This document shows positions 25,195 through 35,388 of a stretch of DNA of 50,656 nt, piece after piece. Source of the DNA: Moritella sp. JT01 (GTDB taxonomy: Bacteria; Pseudomonadota; Gammaproteobacteria; Enterobacterales; Moritellaceae). The translations under genes and the position numbers were made by a program. The DNA lies in contig NZ_LOCN01000002.1 in assembly GCF_001574435.1 (NCBI RefSeq), positions 1-50,656 on the forward strand, in the 5' to 3' direction. Position 1 is the stretch's first letter; every line of letters begins with the position of its first letter. Below the pieces are notes generated by a model that did no database searches, was not told the origin of the DNA, and was given only the letters and a program-made list of their open reading frames with translations.

Positions 25195-27267
25195 ATGCGA
25201 CTAGATAAGATCCCGGTTATCGAATTAAAAGGTGTTGGCGCCAAAATGGCCGAGAAATTAGCAAAGCTGAACTTAGTCACGGTTCAGGATCTGCTTTTTC
25301 ATCTACCAAGCCGCTATCAGGATCGTACAACCATCTATCCTATCCAAGACCTATTACCCGGTCTGCATGGTACTATCGAAGGCGAGATCGTCAGTTGCGA
25401 TGTCACGTTTGGTAAACGCAAAATCATGTCTTGTAAAGTCAACGACGGCACAGGCATTATCACGTTATTATTTTTCCATTTTAATGCCGGACAAAAAAAC
25501 AGTTTCAATATTGGTAAAACCATTACCGCGTTTGGCGAGTTTCGCCGTGGCCGCTTTGGTTATGAAATTGTCCATCCGGAATATAAACTTGCGCATGCTA
25601 CCAGCTCAGAAATGAGTGAAGAAACGCTAACGCCGATATATCCTTCAACAGATGGGTTAAAACAACTTACCTTACGAAATCTAACAGACCAAGCACTGCA
25701 ACACCTTACGCAAACGACATTACAAGAATTGCTACCAGAAGGTCTATACACAGGGCAAATCGAGTTAAATCATGCCATCCAACTATTGCACCGACCAACA
25801 CCCGATGTCTCGCTTGAGCTGTTAGAGCAAGGTAAACATCCTGCGCAACAACGCCTTATTATTGAAGAACTACTGGCGCAAAATATCAGTATGCTGCAAT
25901 TACGTAAAAAAATGCAGCAGCATCCTGCAGTCAAATTACACCCTAGCAAAACAATTACCGATAAATTTTTAGCGCAATTGCCTTTTACGCCAACGAATGC
26001 CCAACAACGTGTTGTCGGTGAGATCCAACAGGACCTCCAGAAAGGCTATCCTATGATGCGTTTAGTGCAAGGCGACGTTGGGTCAGGCAAAACCCTCGTT
26101 GCGGCCTTAGCGGCGCTGCAGGCTATCGGTAACGGCTATCAAGTCGCATTAATGGCACCCACTGAAATATTAGCGGAACAACATGCGCTTAATTTCAAAG
26201 GCTGGTTCAATCAACTGGGTATCAAAGTCGGTTGGTTATCCGGTAAACAAAAAGGCAAAGCGCGAGAAGCTGAGTTGGCATCCATTGCGAGTGGCGAAAC
26301 GCAAATGATTGTCGGCACCCATGCCATTTTTCAAGACGCGGTAAAATTTTTAAATTTAACCTTGGTCATTATTGATGAGCAACATCGCTTTGGTGTCGAG
26401 CAACGCCTTGCCCTACGTGAAAAAGGCGCGGTCAGTGGTTTATACCCGCACCAATTATTTATGACGGCAACGCCGATTCCACGAACCTTAGCCATGACGG
26501 CTTATGCCGATCTAAATACCTCGGTTATTGACGAATTACCACCCGGGCGAACCCCGATCACCACCGTAGTGATGCCAGATAGCAAACGCGGTAAAATCAT
26601 CGAACGGGTTGCATTAGCCGTTAAAAATGAAGGTCGCCAAGTCTATTGGGTATGTACACTCATTGAAGAATCAGAAGTATTAGAAGCCCAAGCGGCTGAA
26701 GATACCGCTAATGATTTACAAAAAACGTTACCCGATTTACGTATTGGCTTAGTACATGGCCGAATGAAAGCCATTGAAAAACAATACGTCATGGCGGCGT
26801 TTAAGAACAAACAATTGGATTTATTAGTCGCCACCACGGTTATCGAAGTCGGTGTTGATGTGCCAAATGCCAGTTTGATGATTATCGAAAATCCAGAGCG
26901 TTTGGGTCTGGCACAATTACACCAACTGCGTGGTCGTGTCGGCCGTGGTAAAGTAGCCAGTCACTGCGTATTACTTTATCACGCACCGCTTTCCGATACT
27001 GGCAGTAAGCGTTTATCGGTATTACGGGAAACCACAGACGGGTTCAAAATTGCACAACGAGACCTCGAGATCCGTGGCCCGGGCGAAATGCTCGGCAGTA
27101 AACAAACCGGTATTGCCGACTTAAAAGTGGCAGACTTAGTGCGCGACCAACAACTTATTCCTTTAGTCCAAAATATTGCTCGCCACTTACTGCAACAGCA
27201 TCCCGATAATGCCCATGCGATCACCCAACGTTGGATGGCAGACAAAGACATTTATTCCAATGCCTAA
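25195..27267 (+). CDS. recG: ATP-dependent DNA helicase RecG
   Basis: 690 residues from ATG 25195; a GTG two codons earlier (25189) is an alternative. The N-terminal helix-hairpin-helix-like KGVGAKMAEKLAKLNL and the wedge domain (about 60-165) are followed by helicase motif I (LVQGDVGSGKTLVAALAAL), DEQH (VIIDEQHRFGVEQR), MTATPIPRTLAM, and motif VI (LHQLRGRVGRG). The C-terminal TRG motif region is present (RDLEIRGPGEMLGSKQTG). It reverses stalled replication forks and branch-migrates Holliday junctions. Confidence 0.97.
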   Translation: MRLDKIPVIELKGVGAKMAEKLAKLNLVTVQDLLFHLPSRYQDRTTIYPIQDLLPGLHGTIEGEIVSCDVTFGKRKIMSCKVNDGTGIITLLFFHFNAGQKNSFNIGKTITAFGEFRRGRFGYEIVHPEYKLAHATSSEMSEETLTPIYPSTDGLKQLTLRNLTDQALQHLTQTTLQELLPEGLYTGQIELNHAIQLLHRPTPDVSLELLEQGKHPAQQRLIIEELLAQNISMLQLRKKMQQHPAVKLHPSKTITDKFLAQLPFTPTNAQQRVVGEIQQDLQKGYPMMRLVQGDVGSGKTLVAALAALQAIGNGYQVALMAPTEILAEQHALNFKGWFNQLGIKVGWLSGKQKGKAREAELASIASGETQMIVGTHAIFQDAVKFLNLTLVIIDEQHRFGVEQRLALREKGAVSGLYPHQLFMTATPIPRTLAMTAYADLNTSVIDELPPGRTPITTVVMPDSKRGKIIERVALAVKNEGRQVYWVCTLIEESEVLEAQAAEDTANDLQKTLPDLRIGLVHGRMKAIEKQYVMAAFKNKQLDLLVATTVIEVGVDVPNASLMIIENPERLGLAQLHQLRGRVGRGKVASHCVLLYHAPLSDTGSKRLSVLRETTDGFKIAQRDLEIRGPGEMLGSKQTGIADLKVADLVRDQQLIPLVQNIARHLLQQHPDNAHAITQRWMADKDIYSNA

Positions 27268-27309
27268 CCACTGATTTTTAATCAATTAAGGTTATCGAAT
27301 AGGTTAAAA

Positions 27310-28209
27310 TTATGCACCAACTGGCATAACGACAAAGGTCGCGCTAAAAATAGCTGCCAGTTTGGGACCACTATAAACATCAACTTCAATATCAAGCTTG
27401 GCGTTACGTCCTTCGATTAATTCCACCAAACTGCCCTTCATTCGGTATTTATGAGCAACCGCGAAGGGCGCTTGGTTAATTGGTCGTTTATAATGAATAT
27501 TACCTTTAGACAGGACAATATTACCCAGTAACCCCTGCTCTTTTAGCATTAACCAAACTAACCCCCAGCCTGTTAACGTCGCCTGACTGTAGATACTGCC
27601 AGCAAACATAGTATCGTGAACATTGACATTGGCATTTAATGGCGCCGCTGTTTCGAATCGCCAACCACTGTACTGACGAATATTAATGCCCATATGCTGG
27701 CTAATCGGGATCTTGGTTGCCCATTCTTGTTGTAATTCTGCGCACCAATCTGGATGTCGTAAAATCTTATCCATGGCGTTCACTTCTTTAATCATCTGAC
27801 GATGACGAACACCTTCACTAATTTGGCCACTGCCGACTAAAGAGAACCCGCACTTTTCATAAAATGGCACCGCTTCGACACGCGCATTCATGACAATTCG
27901 TTCACTACCAGCCTTGTAAGCTTCATCTTCTAACGCCGAGATCAGTAAACTGCCTAATCCCTGCTTACGGTGACTCGGGTCAACCGCCATATAGTGAATC
28001 TGAGATTCATCCGCTCCCGCGGTATAAATCCGCCCACACGCGATGGGTGTGCCGGCATTATCCAAGATCATACGATGCTCACTGTGCTCATCATAGATAT
28101 CTTTTTCGCTACCAGGCGGACGCTGCAGTGGTGCTCTTAATAGCGACCAGCGCAAATGATAATAATCTTCTAACTCTTGTTCCGTTTCAGGTATATGCAC
28201 GTGAAACAT
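27310..28209 (-). CDS. yiiD: GNAT acetyltransferase-thioesterase fusion, YiiD-like
   Basis: 299 residues from the ATG at 28209, which has a strong AAGGAGA site; longer in-frame openings lack one. The N-terminal GNAT domain (about 1-145) has the acetyl-CoA loop VDPSHRKQGLGSLLISALED and FYEKCGFSLVG. The C-terminal hotdog-fold YiiD domain (about 155-299) has NVHDTMFAGSIYSQATLTGWGLVWLML and IHYKRPI. E. coli YiiD (FabY) has the same two domains and is linked to fatty-acid metabolism. It lies 40 bp after dtd, as in E. coli, and is likely cotranscribed with it. Confidence 0.9.
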   Translation of the reverse strand: MFHVHIPETEQELEDYYHLRWSLLRAPLQRPPGSEKDIYDEHSEHRMILDNAGTPIACGRIYTAGADESQIHYMAVDPSHRKQGLGSLLISALEDEAYKAGSERIVMNARVEAVPFYEKCGFSLVGSGQISEGVRHRQMIKEVNAMDKILRHPDWCAELQQEWATKIPISQHMGINIRQYSGWRFETAAPLNANVNVHDTMFAGSIYSQATLTGWGLVWLMLKEQGLLGNIVLSKGNIHYKRPINQAPFAVAHKYRMKGSLVELIEGRNAKLDIEVDVYSGPKLAAIFSATFVVMPVGA

Positions 28210-28249
28210 ATTCTCTCCTTGTCTATAACTATCACTCATGGTCTGCGGT

Positions 28250-28687
28250 CTACACTTGCAGCCAAAAAGTAACCGGTCCATCATTGACTAACGACACTTG
28301 CATATCTGCAGCAAAGCGCCCTGTCTCTGTCGTTATTTCTTTTTGACGACATTGACCAACAAAATATTCATATAAATGATTGGCATCAGCAGGGGCGGCA
28401 GCACTCGAGAAACTCGGTCTTGTACCAGAATTGGTATCTGCCGCCAACGTAAATTGAGATACCACCAACAGTTCACCATTGATTTGATTAACATTTAAAT
28501 TCATTTTATCGTCTGCATCACTAAACACCCGATACGCTAATAATTTTTCACATAGACGCTTAGCTTTCGCCTCGGTATCGCCTTTCTCAATGCCTAATAA
28601 CACCAGTAAACCTTGGCTTATTTTACCGATAACTTCATCTTCAACGCTTACATCTGCTTTGCGTACACGTTGGATCAATGCGATCAT
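28250..28687 (-). CDS. dtd: D-aminoacyl-tRNA deacylase
   Basis: 145 residues, same as E. coli Dtd. Hydrolyses D-aminoacyl-tRNA, and also glycine mischarged on tRNA-Ala. The two signature motifs are present: SQFTLAAD (about residues 77-84) and NDGPVTFWL near the C-terminus, whose cross-subunit Gly-cisPro forms the chiral gate. Start chosen at ATG 28687 because GAGGAAAGG lies directly upstream; an in-frame TTG at 28699 is part of that ribosome site. Confidence 0.97.
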   Translation of the reverse strand: MIALIQRVRKADVSVEDEVIGKISQGLLVLLGIEKGDTEAKAKRLCEKLLAYRVFSDADDKMNLNVNQINGELLVVSQFTLAADTNSGTRPSFSSAAAPADANHLYEYFVGQCRQKEITTETGRFAADMQVSLVNDGPVTFWLQV

Positions 28688-28748
28688 GCCTTTCCTCAAT
28701 AATCATTATTAAATTTTAATGTTATTGATAATACCGAAACTCCTTAAA

Positions 28749-29723
28749 TTAATCACTGACAAACTCAAACGCAATAATCTCAGCCATGAGTTCTGTCGCT
28801 TTTCGTAACGCATCTATCATGCCTGGCTCACAATCAAAATGACCCGCATAAGGCACAATAAACAGCTGTGCGAATGGGAGGTGCTGACATAACTCATACG
28901 TAGGCCCTAACGGATTAGAAATATCAAAGCGCCCATGCACCATGATCATCGGTAAATGTGATAATGAGTCTAGACACTTAAAAATATAATTGTCAGAAAT
29001 AAAACAATTTTTCGAAAAATAATGACATTGTAACGTCGACATACTTAACGCCACATCGGCATCAATCAGATCCACTTTACTGCGGAACTCTGGATGTGGA
29101 TTACCAATTTGCACTTGCCACTCCACCCAGGCTTTTGCCGCTGCCATTTTTTCTATTTCATTATCACTCACTAACAACTGGCTATATGCAGAAAGTAAGG
29201 CACCATAATCTCTTCCGTTAGCGCGACTAACCAGCTGATTAAAATGCTCAGGAAATAGCTGTGCGGCACCACCTGATGCTGAAAATTGCCACGTTAGATC
29301 CTGATTACGCGCTAGAAATAAACTGTGTAGTATTAAGCCCTGTATCTTATCTCGATGATTCAAGCTATACAGTAACGCTAACGTCGCCCCCCAGCCTTCC
29401 CCGAATAATACGCAACGGCGAATATCTAACAGCGTTAAGATAGCACTGATATCCTGCAATAAATCTTGGGTGGTATTGTCTTCAATACAGGCATACGGTT
29501 GAGAGCGTCCACAGCCTCGTTGGTCAAACAAAATTATCCGGTATAGCTTAGGGTCGAATAAGCGTCTATCGTCTGCCAGAACCCCTTTACCGGGACCGTC
29601 ATGCAGAAATAATAGCGGTATACCATCAGGATTACCCACTTCCTCAATATAAAGACTGTGTAGGGGACTTACAGATAAATGATGTTCAGCATAATGCTGG
29701 ATGGCCGGGTACAGTCCAATCAT
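28749..29723 (-). CDS. Proline iminopeptidase homologue lacking the catalytic serine
   Basis: 324 residues from ATG 29723; a GTG at 29759 is a weaker alternative. The alpha/beta-hydrolase follows the proline iminopeptidase plan: N-terminal GLYPAIQHY, GNPDGIPLLFLH, the DQRGCGRSQPYACIEDNTTQDLLQDI block, and HGRFD and GHFDCEP. However, the nucleophile elbow GGSWGSTLAL is here GEGWGATLAL, so glycine (G110) stands where serine should be; HGGPG is HDGPG. Asp267 and His295 of the triad remain. Peptidase activity by the normal mechanism is therefore not expected. The gene is intact and sits between yihY and dtd. Confidence 0.85.
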   Translation of the reverse strand: MIGLYPAIQHYAEHHLSVSPLHSLYIEEVGNPDGIPLLFLHDGPGKGVLADDRRLFDPKLYRIILFDQRGCGRSQPYACIEDNTTQDLLQDISAILTLLDIRRCVLFGEGWGATLALLYSLNHRDKIQGLILHSLFLARNQDLTWQFSASGGAAQLFPEHFNQLVSRANGRDYGALLSAYSQLLVSDNEIEKMAAAKAWVEWQVQIGNPHPEFRSKVDLIDADVALSMSTLQCHYFSKNCFISDNYIFKCLDSLSHLPMIMVHGRFDISNPLGPTYELCQHLPFAQLFIVPYAGHFDCEPGMIDALRKATELMAEIIAFEFVSD

Positions 29724-29830
29724 AGCAATATCAACCTCTTCTCCCACAACAAAAGACACTAGAGGTTGATAGTTGAACCGAACATTAGCGCAACAATGTT
29801 AATCCGCTTGCAGTATTAACTTTGCCTTAC

Positions 29831-30787
29831 TTAGCCAGAGCTGTCATCCATAGATAGATGTTTTTGCTGTTGATTTTGTGACTGTTTTTTCAATTTAACC
29901 TGTGCTTTTTTATGCTCATCAAATTCTGTTAATGACGCGGTAATTTCAGCCCCGAGTAGGACAATCAACCAGCACAGGTAAATCCAAACTAATAAGATAG
30001 GTATAGTTGCTAATGCGCCATAAATCACTTCATAAGAGGGAAATTGTACTAAATACCAAGTAAAGATCCGTTTGATACCTTCAAATAACAAAGCACTAAT
30101 CGAGGCGCCAATAAATGCATAAAGTAACGGAACGTGACGATGAGGAATAACCACATACATCACAAATAAACCCAATGTACCCAGCAAGGCAGGCACCAAC
30201 TTTAACAGGCTAACAATCCCGGTCACTTCAGTCACATCAGAAACAAATGATAAGGATAATAAATAAGACGAAATACCTAAACTAAGGGCAATAAATAATG
30301 GACCAAAAGTTAATATCAACCAATACACCGCAAATGATAAAAAGAAACTACGTTCAATTTTACAACGCCAAATATGATTAATGTGCTTATCAATGGTATT
30401 AATTAACAGCAATGCCACCATAAACAACGCGCCAGAACCAATCGAGGTCATTTTTCCTGTATTGGCAACAAAATCCTGTAGATATTCTTGAATCGTACCC
30501 GTCGCATGTGGCACTAAATTAGTATATAAAAATGCTTCAACACTTTGCTGCCAACTTTCAAAAATAGGAAAAGCCGACATCACCGAAAAAACGACAGTGA
30601 TTAATGGCACGAGAGAAAGTAAGGTTGTATACGCTAACGAACTGGCGTTAACCGTGATCCGATCATCACTCACGCGTTGACCTAAATAGCGCAAAAATGC
30701 AAAGCAATTTAACAAGAACAACCACAACACGGTTTTAGTTTTTGCCAACAGCAACAGTAACGGATGTTGATAAGATAACGTAACCAC
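29831..30787 (-). CDS. yihY: YihY/UPF0761 inner-membrane protein
   Basis: 318 residues, about six membrane segments. It carries the family core SSLAYTTLLSLVPLITVVFSVMSAFPIF, the NTIDKHINHIWR stretch and SYEVIYGALATIPILLVWIYLCWLIVLLGAEITASL near the end. The gene was once called rbn for ribonuclease BN, but that activity belongs elsewhere; the function of YihY is unsettled. It starts with GTG at 30787, backed by a perfect GGAGGG site 5 nt upstream. The C-terminal tail is basic and glutamine-rich (KKAQVKLKKQSQNQQQ). Confidence 0.92.
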   Translation of the reverse strand: MVTLSYQHPLLLLLAKTKTVLWLFLLNCFAFLRYLGQRVSDDRITVNASSLAYTTLLSLVPLITVVFSVMSAFPIFESWQQSVEAFLYTNLVPHATGTIQEYLQDFVANTGKMTSIGSGALFMVALLLINTIDKHINHIWRCKIERSFFLSFAVYWLILTFGPLFIALSLGISSYLLSLSFVSDVTEVTGIVSLLKLVPALLGTLGLFVMYVVIPHRHVPLLYAFIGASISALLFEGIKRIFTWYLVQFPSYEVIYGALATIPILLVWIYLCWLIVLLGAEITASLTEFDEHKKAQVKLKKQSQNQQQKHLSMDDSSG

Positions 30788-30816
30788 AAGTACCCTCCCT
30801 GGTAATTTGAAGATAA

Positions 30817-30850
30817 AAAAAAAGGTGATACCTAAGTATCACCTTTTTTT
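30817..30850. terminator. Terminator between bipA and yihY
   Basis: AAAGGTGATAC (30821-30831) pairs with GTATCACCTTT (30836-30846), with A and T tracts extending both sides. Read from bipA (minus strand), the stem is followed by nine T residues. Confidence 0.88.
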
Positions 30851-30894
30851 GAAATAGCGCCAAGATTATTAATTCATAACCTTGTTAACTATTA

Positions 30895-32712
30895 TTATTT
30901 AGCTGGACGGCTAGCACGTTTACGATCGTTTTCTGAAAGAAGTTTCTTACGGATACGAATGCTTAACGGTGTTACTTCTACTAACTCATCAATATCGATG
31001 AATTCAAGCGCTTGCTCAAGAGTCAGAACGATTGCTGGTGAAAGCGTTTGTGCTTCATCAGTACCAGAAGAACGAACGTTAGTAAGCTGTTTACCACGAA
31101 TACAGTTAACTGTTAAATCGTTAGAACGGTTATGAATACCAACAATTTGACCTTCGTATACTTCTGTCGCGTGACCTAAGAACAGACGACCACGATCTTG
31201 TAAGAAGAATAAAGAGTAAGTAACTGCTTTACCAGTTTGGTTACAAACTAATACACCATTCTGACGTTGACCAATTGTACCGCCTTTATGTAGACCGTAG
31301 TGATCGAAGCTATGGTATAAAAGACCAGAACCAGATGTCATTGTTAGGAATTCAGTTTGGAAACCGATTAAACCACGGCTTGGGATCATGAAGTCTAAAC
31401 GAACACGACCTTTACCATCTGGAGTCATGTTAGTTAGTTCCGCTTTACGGATGCCTAACTGTTCCATTACAGAACCTTGATGTTGATCTTCACAGTCAAC
31501 AGTCAATGTTTCCATTGGCTCATGTAGCTTACCGTCAATCATACGTTCGATAACTTCAGGACGAGATACTGCTAGCTCGAAACCTTCACGACGCATGTTT
31601 TCAATTAAGATGCCTAAGTGTAGTTCACCACGACCAGATACTTTGAATTTATCTGGATCAGCAGTTTCTTCTACTTTAAGTGCAACGTTGTGTACTAACT
31701 CTTTGTTCAGACGGTCAAGGATGTTACGTGATGTAACAAATTTACCTTCTTTACCACAGAATGGTGAGTTGTTTACTTGGAACGTCATTGTTACAGTTGG
31801 TTCATCAACTGATAACGGTGGTAGCGCTTCAACATTGTTCTGTGCACAGATAGTGTCAGAAATTTTTAGTTCGCCTAAGCCACTTATTGCAATGATATCG
31901 CCCGCTTCTGCAAGTGCAACATCATGACGTTCAAGACCTAAGTAACCTAATACTTGGCCAACTTTACCTTTACGCTGTTTACCGTCAGAACCAACAATAG
32001 TAACTTGTTGATTTACTTTAACAGAACCACGTGTGATACGACCAACACCGATCACGCCAACGTATGCGTTGTGATCAAGTTGCGAGATTTGCATTTGGAA
32101 ATCACCGTCACGATCGCCTTCAGGTGGAGCAACACCGTCAACAATAGCTTGGAATAAAGGTTCCATGTTTTCAGTTGGTTCATCTGATTCAGAGTTAGCC
32201 CAGCCATTTAGTGCAGAAGCATAAACAACTTTAAAGTCTAACTGTTCATCAGTTGCGCCTAGGTTATCGAATAAATCAAAGATTTGATCCATAACCCAAT
32301 CAGGGCGAGCACCAGGCTTATCGATTTTGTTGATAACAACAATTGGCTTAAGACCGTGTGCAAATGCTTTTTGTGTTACGAAACGCGTTTGTGGCATAGG
32401 CCCATCAACTGCATCAACGATCAAACAAACACTGTCTACCATAGACATAATACGCTCAACTTCACCACCGAAATCGGCGTGTCCTGGAGTATCTACGATG
32501 TTGATACGGTAATCTTTCCACATAATTGCTGTGTTTTTAGCAAGAATAGTAATACCACGTTCTTTTTCAAGATCGTTAGAATCCATTACACGTTCTTCAT
32601 TACCACCACGTGTTTTTAAAGTACCTGACTGTTCTAATAACTTGTCAACTAAAGTGGTTTTACCATGGTCAACGTGAGCGATAATCGCAATGTTGCGTAG
32701 TTTCTCTAGCAC
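30895..32712 (-). CDS. bipA: Ribosome-associated GTPase BipA/TypA
   Basis: 605 residues; E. coli BipA has 607. A translational GTPase related to EF-G that binds the 70S ribosome and helps 50S assembly, notably in cold and stress. G1 [15 protein letters not shown] near residue 11, G3 [13 protein letters not shown]4 NKIDKPGA. Domains II, III and V follow, with the BipA-specific C-terminal domain ([13 protein letters not shown]...[14 protein letters not shown]). It is divergent from glnA, the same neighbour as in E. coli. A good terminator ends it. Confidence 0.97.
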   Translation of the reverse strand: MLEKLRNIAIIAHVDHGKTTLVDKLLEQSGTLKTRGGNEERVMDSNDLEKERGITILAKNTAIMWKDYRINIVDTPGHADFGGEVERIMSMVDSVCLIVDAVDGPMPQTRFVTQKAFAHGLKPIVVINKIDKPGARPDWVMDQIFDLFDNLGATDEQLDFKVVYASALNGWANSESDEPTENMEPLFQAIVDGVAPPEGDRDGDFQMQISQLDHNAYVGVIGVGRITRGSVKVNQQVTIVGSDGKQRKGKVGQVLGYLGLERHDVALAEAGDIIAISGLGELKISDTICAQNNVEALPPLSVDEPTVTMTFQVNNSPFCGKEGKFVTSRNILDRLNKELVHNVALKVEETADPDKFKVSGRGELHLGILIENMRREGFELAVSRPEVIERMIDGKLHEPMETLTVDCEDQHQGSVMEQLGIRKAELTNMTPDGKGRVRLDFMIPSRGLIGFQTEFLTMTSGSGLLYHSFDHYGLHKGGTIGQRQNGVLVCNQTGKAVTYSLFFLQDRGRLFLGHATEVYEGQIVGIHNRSNDLTVNCIRGKQLTNVRSSGTDEAQTLSPAIVLTLEQALEFIDIDELVEVTPLSIRIRKKLLSENDRKRASRPAK

Positions 32713-33037
32713 TGTGATGCCTCTGTATATTTTATATGGGTAAAAATTAGGCGGTATTGTAACCGCCTCGCTGTGATCTACCTAGCAAAATTTTGGCACA
32801 GAGTAAAATGATTGCAATTTATTTTATTGAAAAATCGTGCGATAGGTACTGAATGGACTTTTAGCACACAAAAAATAAATAAATATAAGCCATATCACAC
32901 CGTGAGTAATTAGGCTTATAGATGATACGTTTTATCAACTATATTTGAATACGATTTTACTGGTAATCCCTGAAAATAAACCATAATATCAGAGTTAGTA
33001 ATCGTAAATGTATGCGTTTATTTACCGCAACAACTTC

Positions 33038-33076
33038 TGCACCAAAAAGGTGCTCTGCACGCACGATGTTCGTGCA
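33038..33076. promoter_or_regulatory. Two NtrC (NRI) binding sites upstream of glnA
   Basis: GCACC-AAAAA-GGTGC (33039-33053) and GCACG-ATGTT-CGTGC (33061-33075) are both 5-5-5 dyads of the NtrC type. Their centres are 22 bp apart, so they lie on the same helix face. They lie about 100-120 bp upstream of the expected start, as enhancers do. Confidence 0.85.
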
Positions 33077-33138
33077 GCAATAGGTTGAAGCAAGGAGTGA
33101 CACATACATTAAAACAACAAAATCAACAACTTAAATAG

Positions 33139-33156
33139 TTGGCACATATATGGCAT
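33139..33156 (+). promoter_or_regulatory. Sigma-54 promoter of glnA
   Basis: TGGCAC (33140-33145) and TGGCAT (33151-33156) give the obligatory GG-N10-GC spacing. Start expected near 33166. It works with the upstream NtrC sites and the glnL/glnG pair encoded downstream. Confidence 0.85.
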
Positions 33157-33232
33157 TATTTAAATTATGATTGTTTACAGTCAGCCACTTTAAATGAAGC
33201 CATCATATTGATGACACCGGAGGTTATTTTTT

Positions 33233-34642
33233 ATGTCAGCAGAAAGCGTATTAGCTCTAATTAAAGAACAAGACGTTAAATTTGTAGATTTACGTTTTAC
33301 AGATACTAAAGGTAAAGAGCAGCACGTTTCTCTACCACATCATCAAGTTACTGCCGGCTTCTTTGAAGAAGGTAAAATGTTTGATGGTTCATCCATTGAA
33401 GGCTGGAAAGGCATCAACGAATCTGACATGATTTTAATGCCAGATCCGGCAACAGCCGTACTTGACCCGTTCACAGAAGCAACAACACTGAACCTTCGTT
33501 GTGACGTACTAGAGCCTGCAACGATGCAAGGTTATAGCCGTGACCCACGTTCAGTAGCAAAACGTGCACTTGCATATTTACGCTCAACTGGTATTGCTGA
33601 TGATGTATTCTTCGGTCCAGAACCAGAATTTTTCCTATTTGATGATGTTAAGTACAAAACTGACATGTCAGGTAGCATGTACAAAATTGACGCTGAAGAA
33701 GCTTCTTGGAACTCTGATAAAGAGTACGAAGGCGGCAACATGGGTCACCGTCCAAGTGTTAAAGGTGGTTACTTCCCAGTATCACCAGTTGACTCTGCAC
33801 AAGACATCCGTAGTGCAATGTGCCTAATAATGGAAGAAATGGGCTTAACAGTTGAAGCGCATCACCATGAAGTAGCGACAGCAGGTCAAAACGAGATCGC
33901 AGCACTATATAACTCAATCGTTGAAAAAGCGGATGAAGTTCAAATTACTAAATACGTTATCCATAATGTTGCACACGCTTACGGAAAAACAGCAACATTT
34001 ATGCCTAAGCCACTTGTAGGCGATAACGGTTCTGGTATGCATTGTCACCAATCACTACAGAAAAATGGCGAAAACATTTTTGCTGGTGATCTGTATGGCG
34101 GCCTATCTGAAACTGCGCTTTATTACATCGGTGGTATCATCAAGCACGCAAAAGCAATTAACGCCTTTGCTAACCCAGCAACTAACTCGTACAAACGTTT
34201 AGTTCCAGGTTTTGAAGCACCAGTAATGCTAGCTTACTCAGCGCGTAACCGTTCTGCATCAATCCGTATCCCAATCGTACCATCGCCAAAAGCGACACGT
34301 ATTGAAGTACGTTTCCCAGATCCAGCAGCAAATCCATACTTAGCATTCTCAGCAATGTTAATGGCGGGTATTGACGGTATTAAAAACCGCATCCACCCAG
34401 GTGATGCAATGGATAAAGATTTATACGACCTTCCAGCGGAAGAAGCAGCAGAGATTCCACAAGTTGCCTCTTCACTACAAGAAGCACTATCAGCACTCGA
34501 TACTGACCGTGAATTCTTAACGGTTGGCGATGTAATGGCAGACGATACTATCGATGCTTACATTGCAATAAAAGAACAAGAAGTTGAAAGACTGAACATG
34601 ACAACTCACCCAATTGAGTTTGAAATGTACTACAGCGTATAA
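33233..34642 (+). CDS. glnA: Glutamine synthetase type I
   Basis: 469 residues, the dodecameric GSI-beta type. It makes glutamine from glutamate, ammonia and ATP. Visible are [17 protein letters not shown], the metal-binding [33 protein letters not shown] and [10 protein letters not shown]398 in DLYDLPAEE is the residue adenylylated by GlnE. GGAGG lies 9 nt before the start. Expression should rise under nitrogen limitation through the sigma-54 promoter. A terminator follows, separating it from glnL/glnG. Confidence 0.98.
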   Translation: MSAESVLALIKEQDVKFVDLRFTDTKGKEQHVSLPHHQVTAGFFEEGKMFDGSSIEGWKGINESDMILMPDPATAVLDPFTEATTLNLRCDVLEPATMQGYSRDPRSVAKRALAYLRSTGIADDVFFGPEPEFFLFDDVKYKTDMSGSMYKIDAEEASWNSDKEYEGGNMGHRPSVKGGYFPVSPVDSAQDIRSAMCLIMEEMGLTVEAHHHEVATAGQNEIAALYNSIVEKADEVQITKYVIHNVAHAYGKTATFMPKPLVGDNGSGMHCHQSLQKNGENIFAGDLYGGLSETALYYIGGIIKHAKAINAFANPATNSYKRLVPGFEAPVMLAYSARNRSASIRIPIVPSPKATRIEVRFPDPAANPYLAFSAMLMAGIDGIKNRIHPGDAMDKDLYDLPAEEAAEIPQVASSLQEALSALDTDREFLTVGDVMADDTIDAYIAIKEQEVERLNMTTHPIEFEMYYSV

Positions 34643-34667
34643 TTTCTGATTAATACAAATTAATATC

Positions 34668-34695
34668 AAAAAACCCGCAATTAAGCGGGTTTTTT
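34668..34695 (+). terminator. Rho-independent terminator of glnA
   Basis: AAAAAACCCGC (34668-34678) pairs with GCGGGTTTTTT (34685-34695), loop AATTAA, ending in a T-tract. Confidence 0.92.
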
Positions 34696-34764
34696 ATTTG
34701 TTAAACAAATGTAATTAGGTGAAAATAACCATACAAATCAAGTAAGCAAAGACAGGATGTCGCC

Positions 34765-35286
34765 ATGAAACACGTAATGTTATTCATATTAATAATCACA
34801 AGCTATGCCAGTGTTGCCGCTATTTATCAATGGACTGATGAGCAAGGTATTACCCATTTTTCGGATGATGAAAGTAAACCCGCATCAGCCAAAGAAATTA
34901 ATGTGAAGCTCACACCACCTTCCATTGACTCTCTAACTCAATCAATCACCCACAAAGCAAGTCATGCAAATACCACTATGAATGATAAATCTGTCACGCC
35001 AATTAGCATTCATATCAACACACCACGCGATCAACAAACGATACGCAGTAACACTGGCGAAATAACAGTGTCAGCCGCTCTCAGTTCAACACTGCAGTAC
35101 GGCTCGAATATTCGTTTATTAATTGATGGCATTATTCATAGCGAACAAATTGAGAACCAATTTAATGTCACCAACGTACCGATTGGTACGCATAAATTAC
35201 AGTTACAAATAATCAACAATTTAGGCAAGGTAATTGCATCATCAGAACTCATTACTGTTTATTTACATCGATTTAAGGCCAACTAA
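34765..35286 (+). CDS. DUF4124-domain periplasmic protein
   Basis: 173 residues. The signal peptide (MKHVMLFILIITSYASVAA, cleavage near 19) is followed at once by the DUF4124 motif IYQWTDEQGITHFSDDES. Later a beta-sandwich-like part (about 90-170) resembles a bacterial Ig-like domain, with INTPRDQQTIRSNTGEITVSA. The function of the family is unknown; an envelope role is likely. A DUF4124 gene between glnA and glnL also occurs, as far as I recall, in vibrios and relatives. Confidence 0.8.
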   Translation: MKHVMLFILIITSYASVAAIYQWTDEQGITHFSDDESKPASAKEINVKLTPPSIDSLTQSITHKASHANTTMNDKSVTPISIHINTPRDQQTIRSNTGEITVSAALSSTLQYGSNIRLLIDGIIHSEQIENQFNVTNVPIGTHKLQLQIINNLGKVIASSELITVYLHRFKAN

Positions 35287-35335
35287 GCATTACAGCTTTA
35301 ATTTTACCACGCTGTACAGTAATATTTTAAAGTCA

Positions 35336-35350
35336 GCACCAAATTGGTGC
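35336..35350. promoter_or_regulatory. NtrC site before glnL
   Basis: GCACC-AAATT-GGTGC is a perfect 5-5-5 NtrC dyad, 39 bp before the glnL start. In E. coli a single NtrC site at the glnL promoter represses it; the same autoregulation is likely here. Confidence 0.8.
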
Positions 35351-35388
35351 GTTCGGTCTCGGGATGTTTATCCTAATAAGGAAGTGCC

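Larger units (their letters stand above)
32713..33232. promoter_or_regulatory. 520-bp bipA-glnA divergent regulatory region
   Basis: No gene is seen. The right half carries two NtrC-type enhancer sites and a sigma-54 promoter for glnA (listed separately). The left half, close to bipA, is A+T-rich and probably holds the bipA promoter; I could not pick out a convincing sigma-70 promoter pair. Confidence 0.6.
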
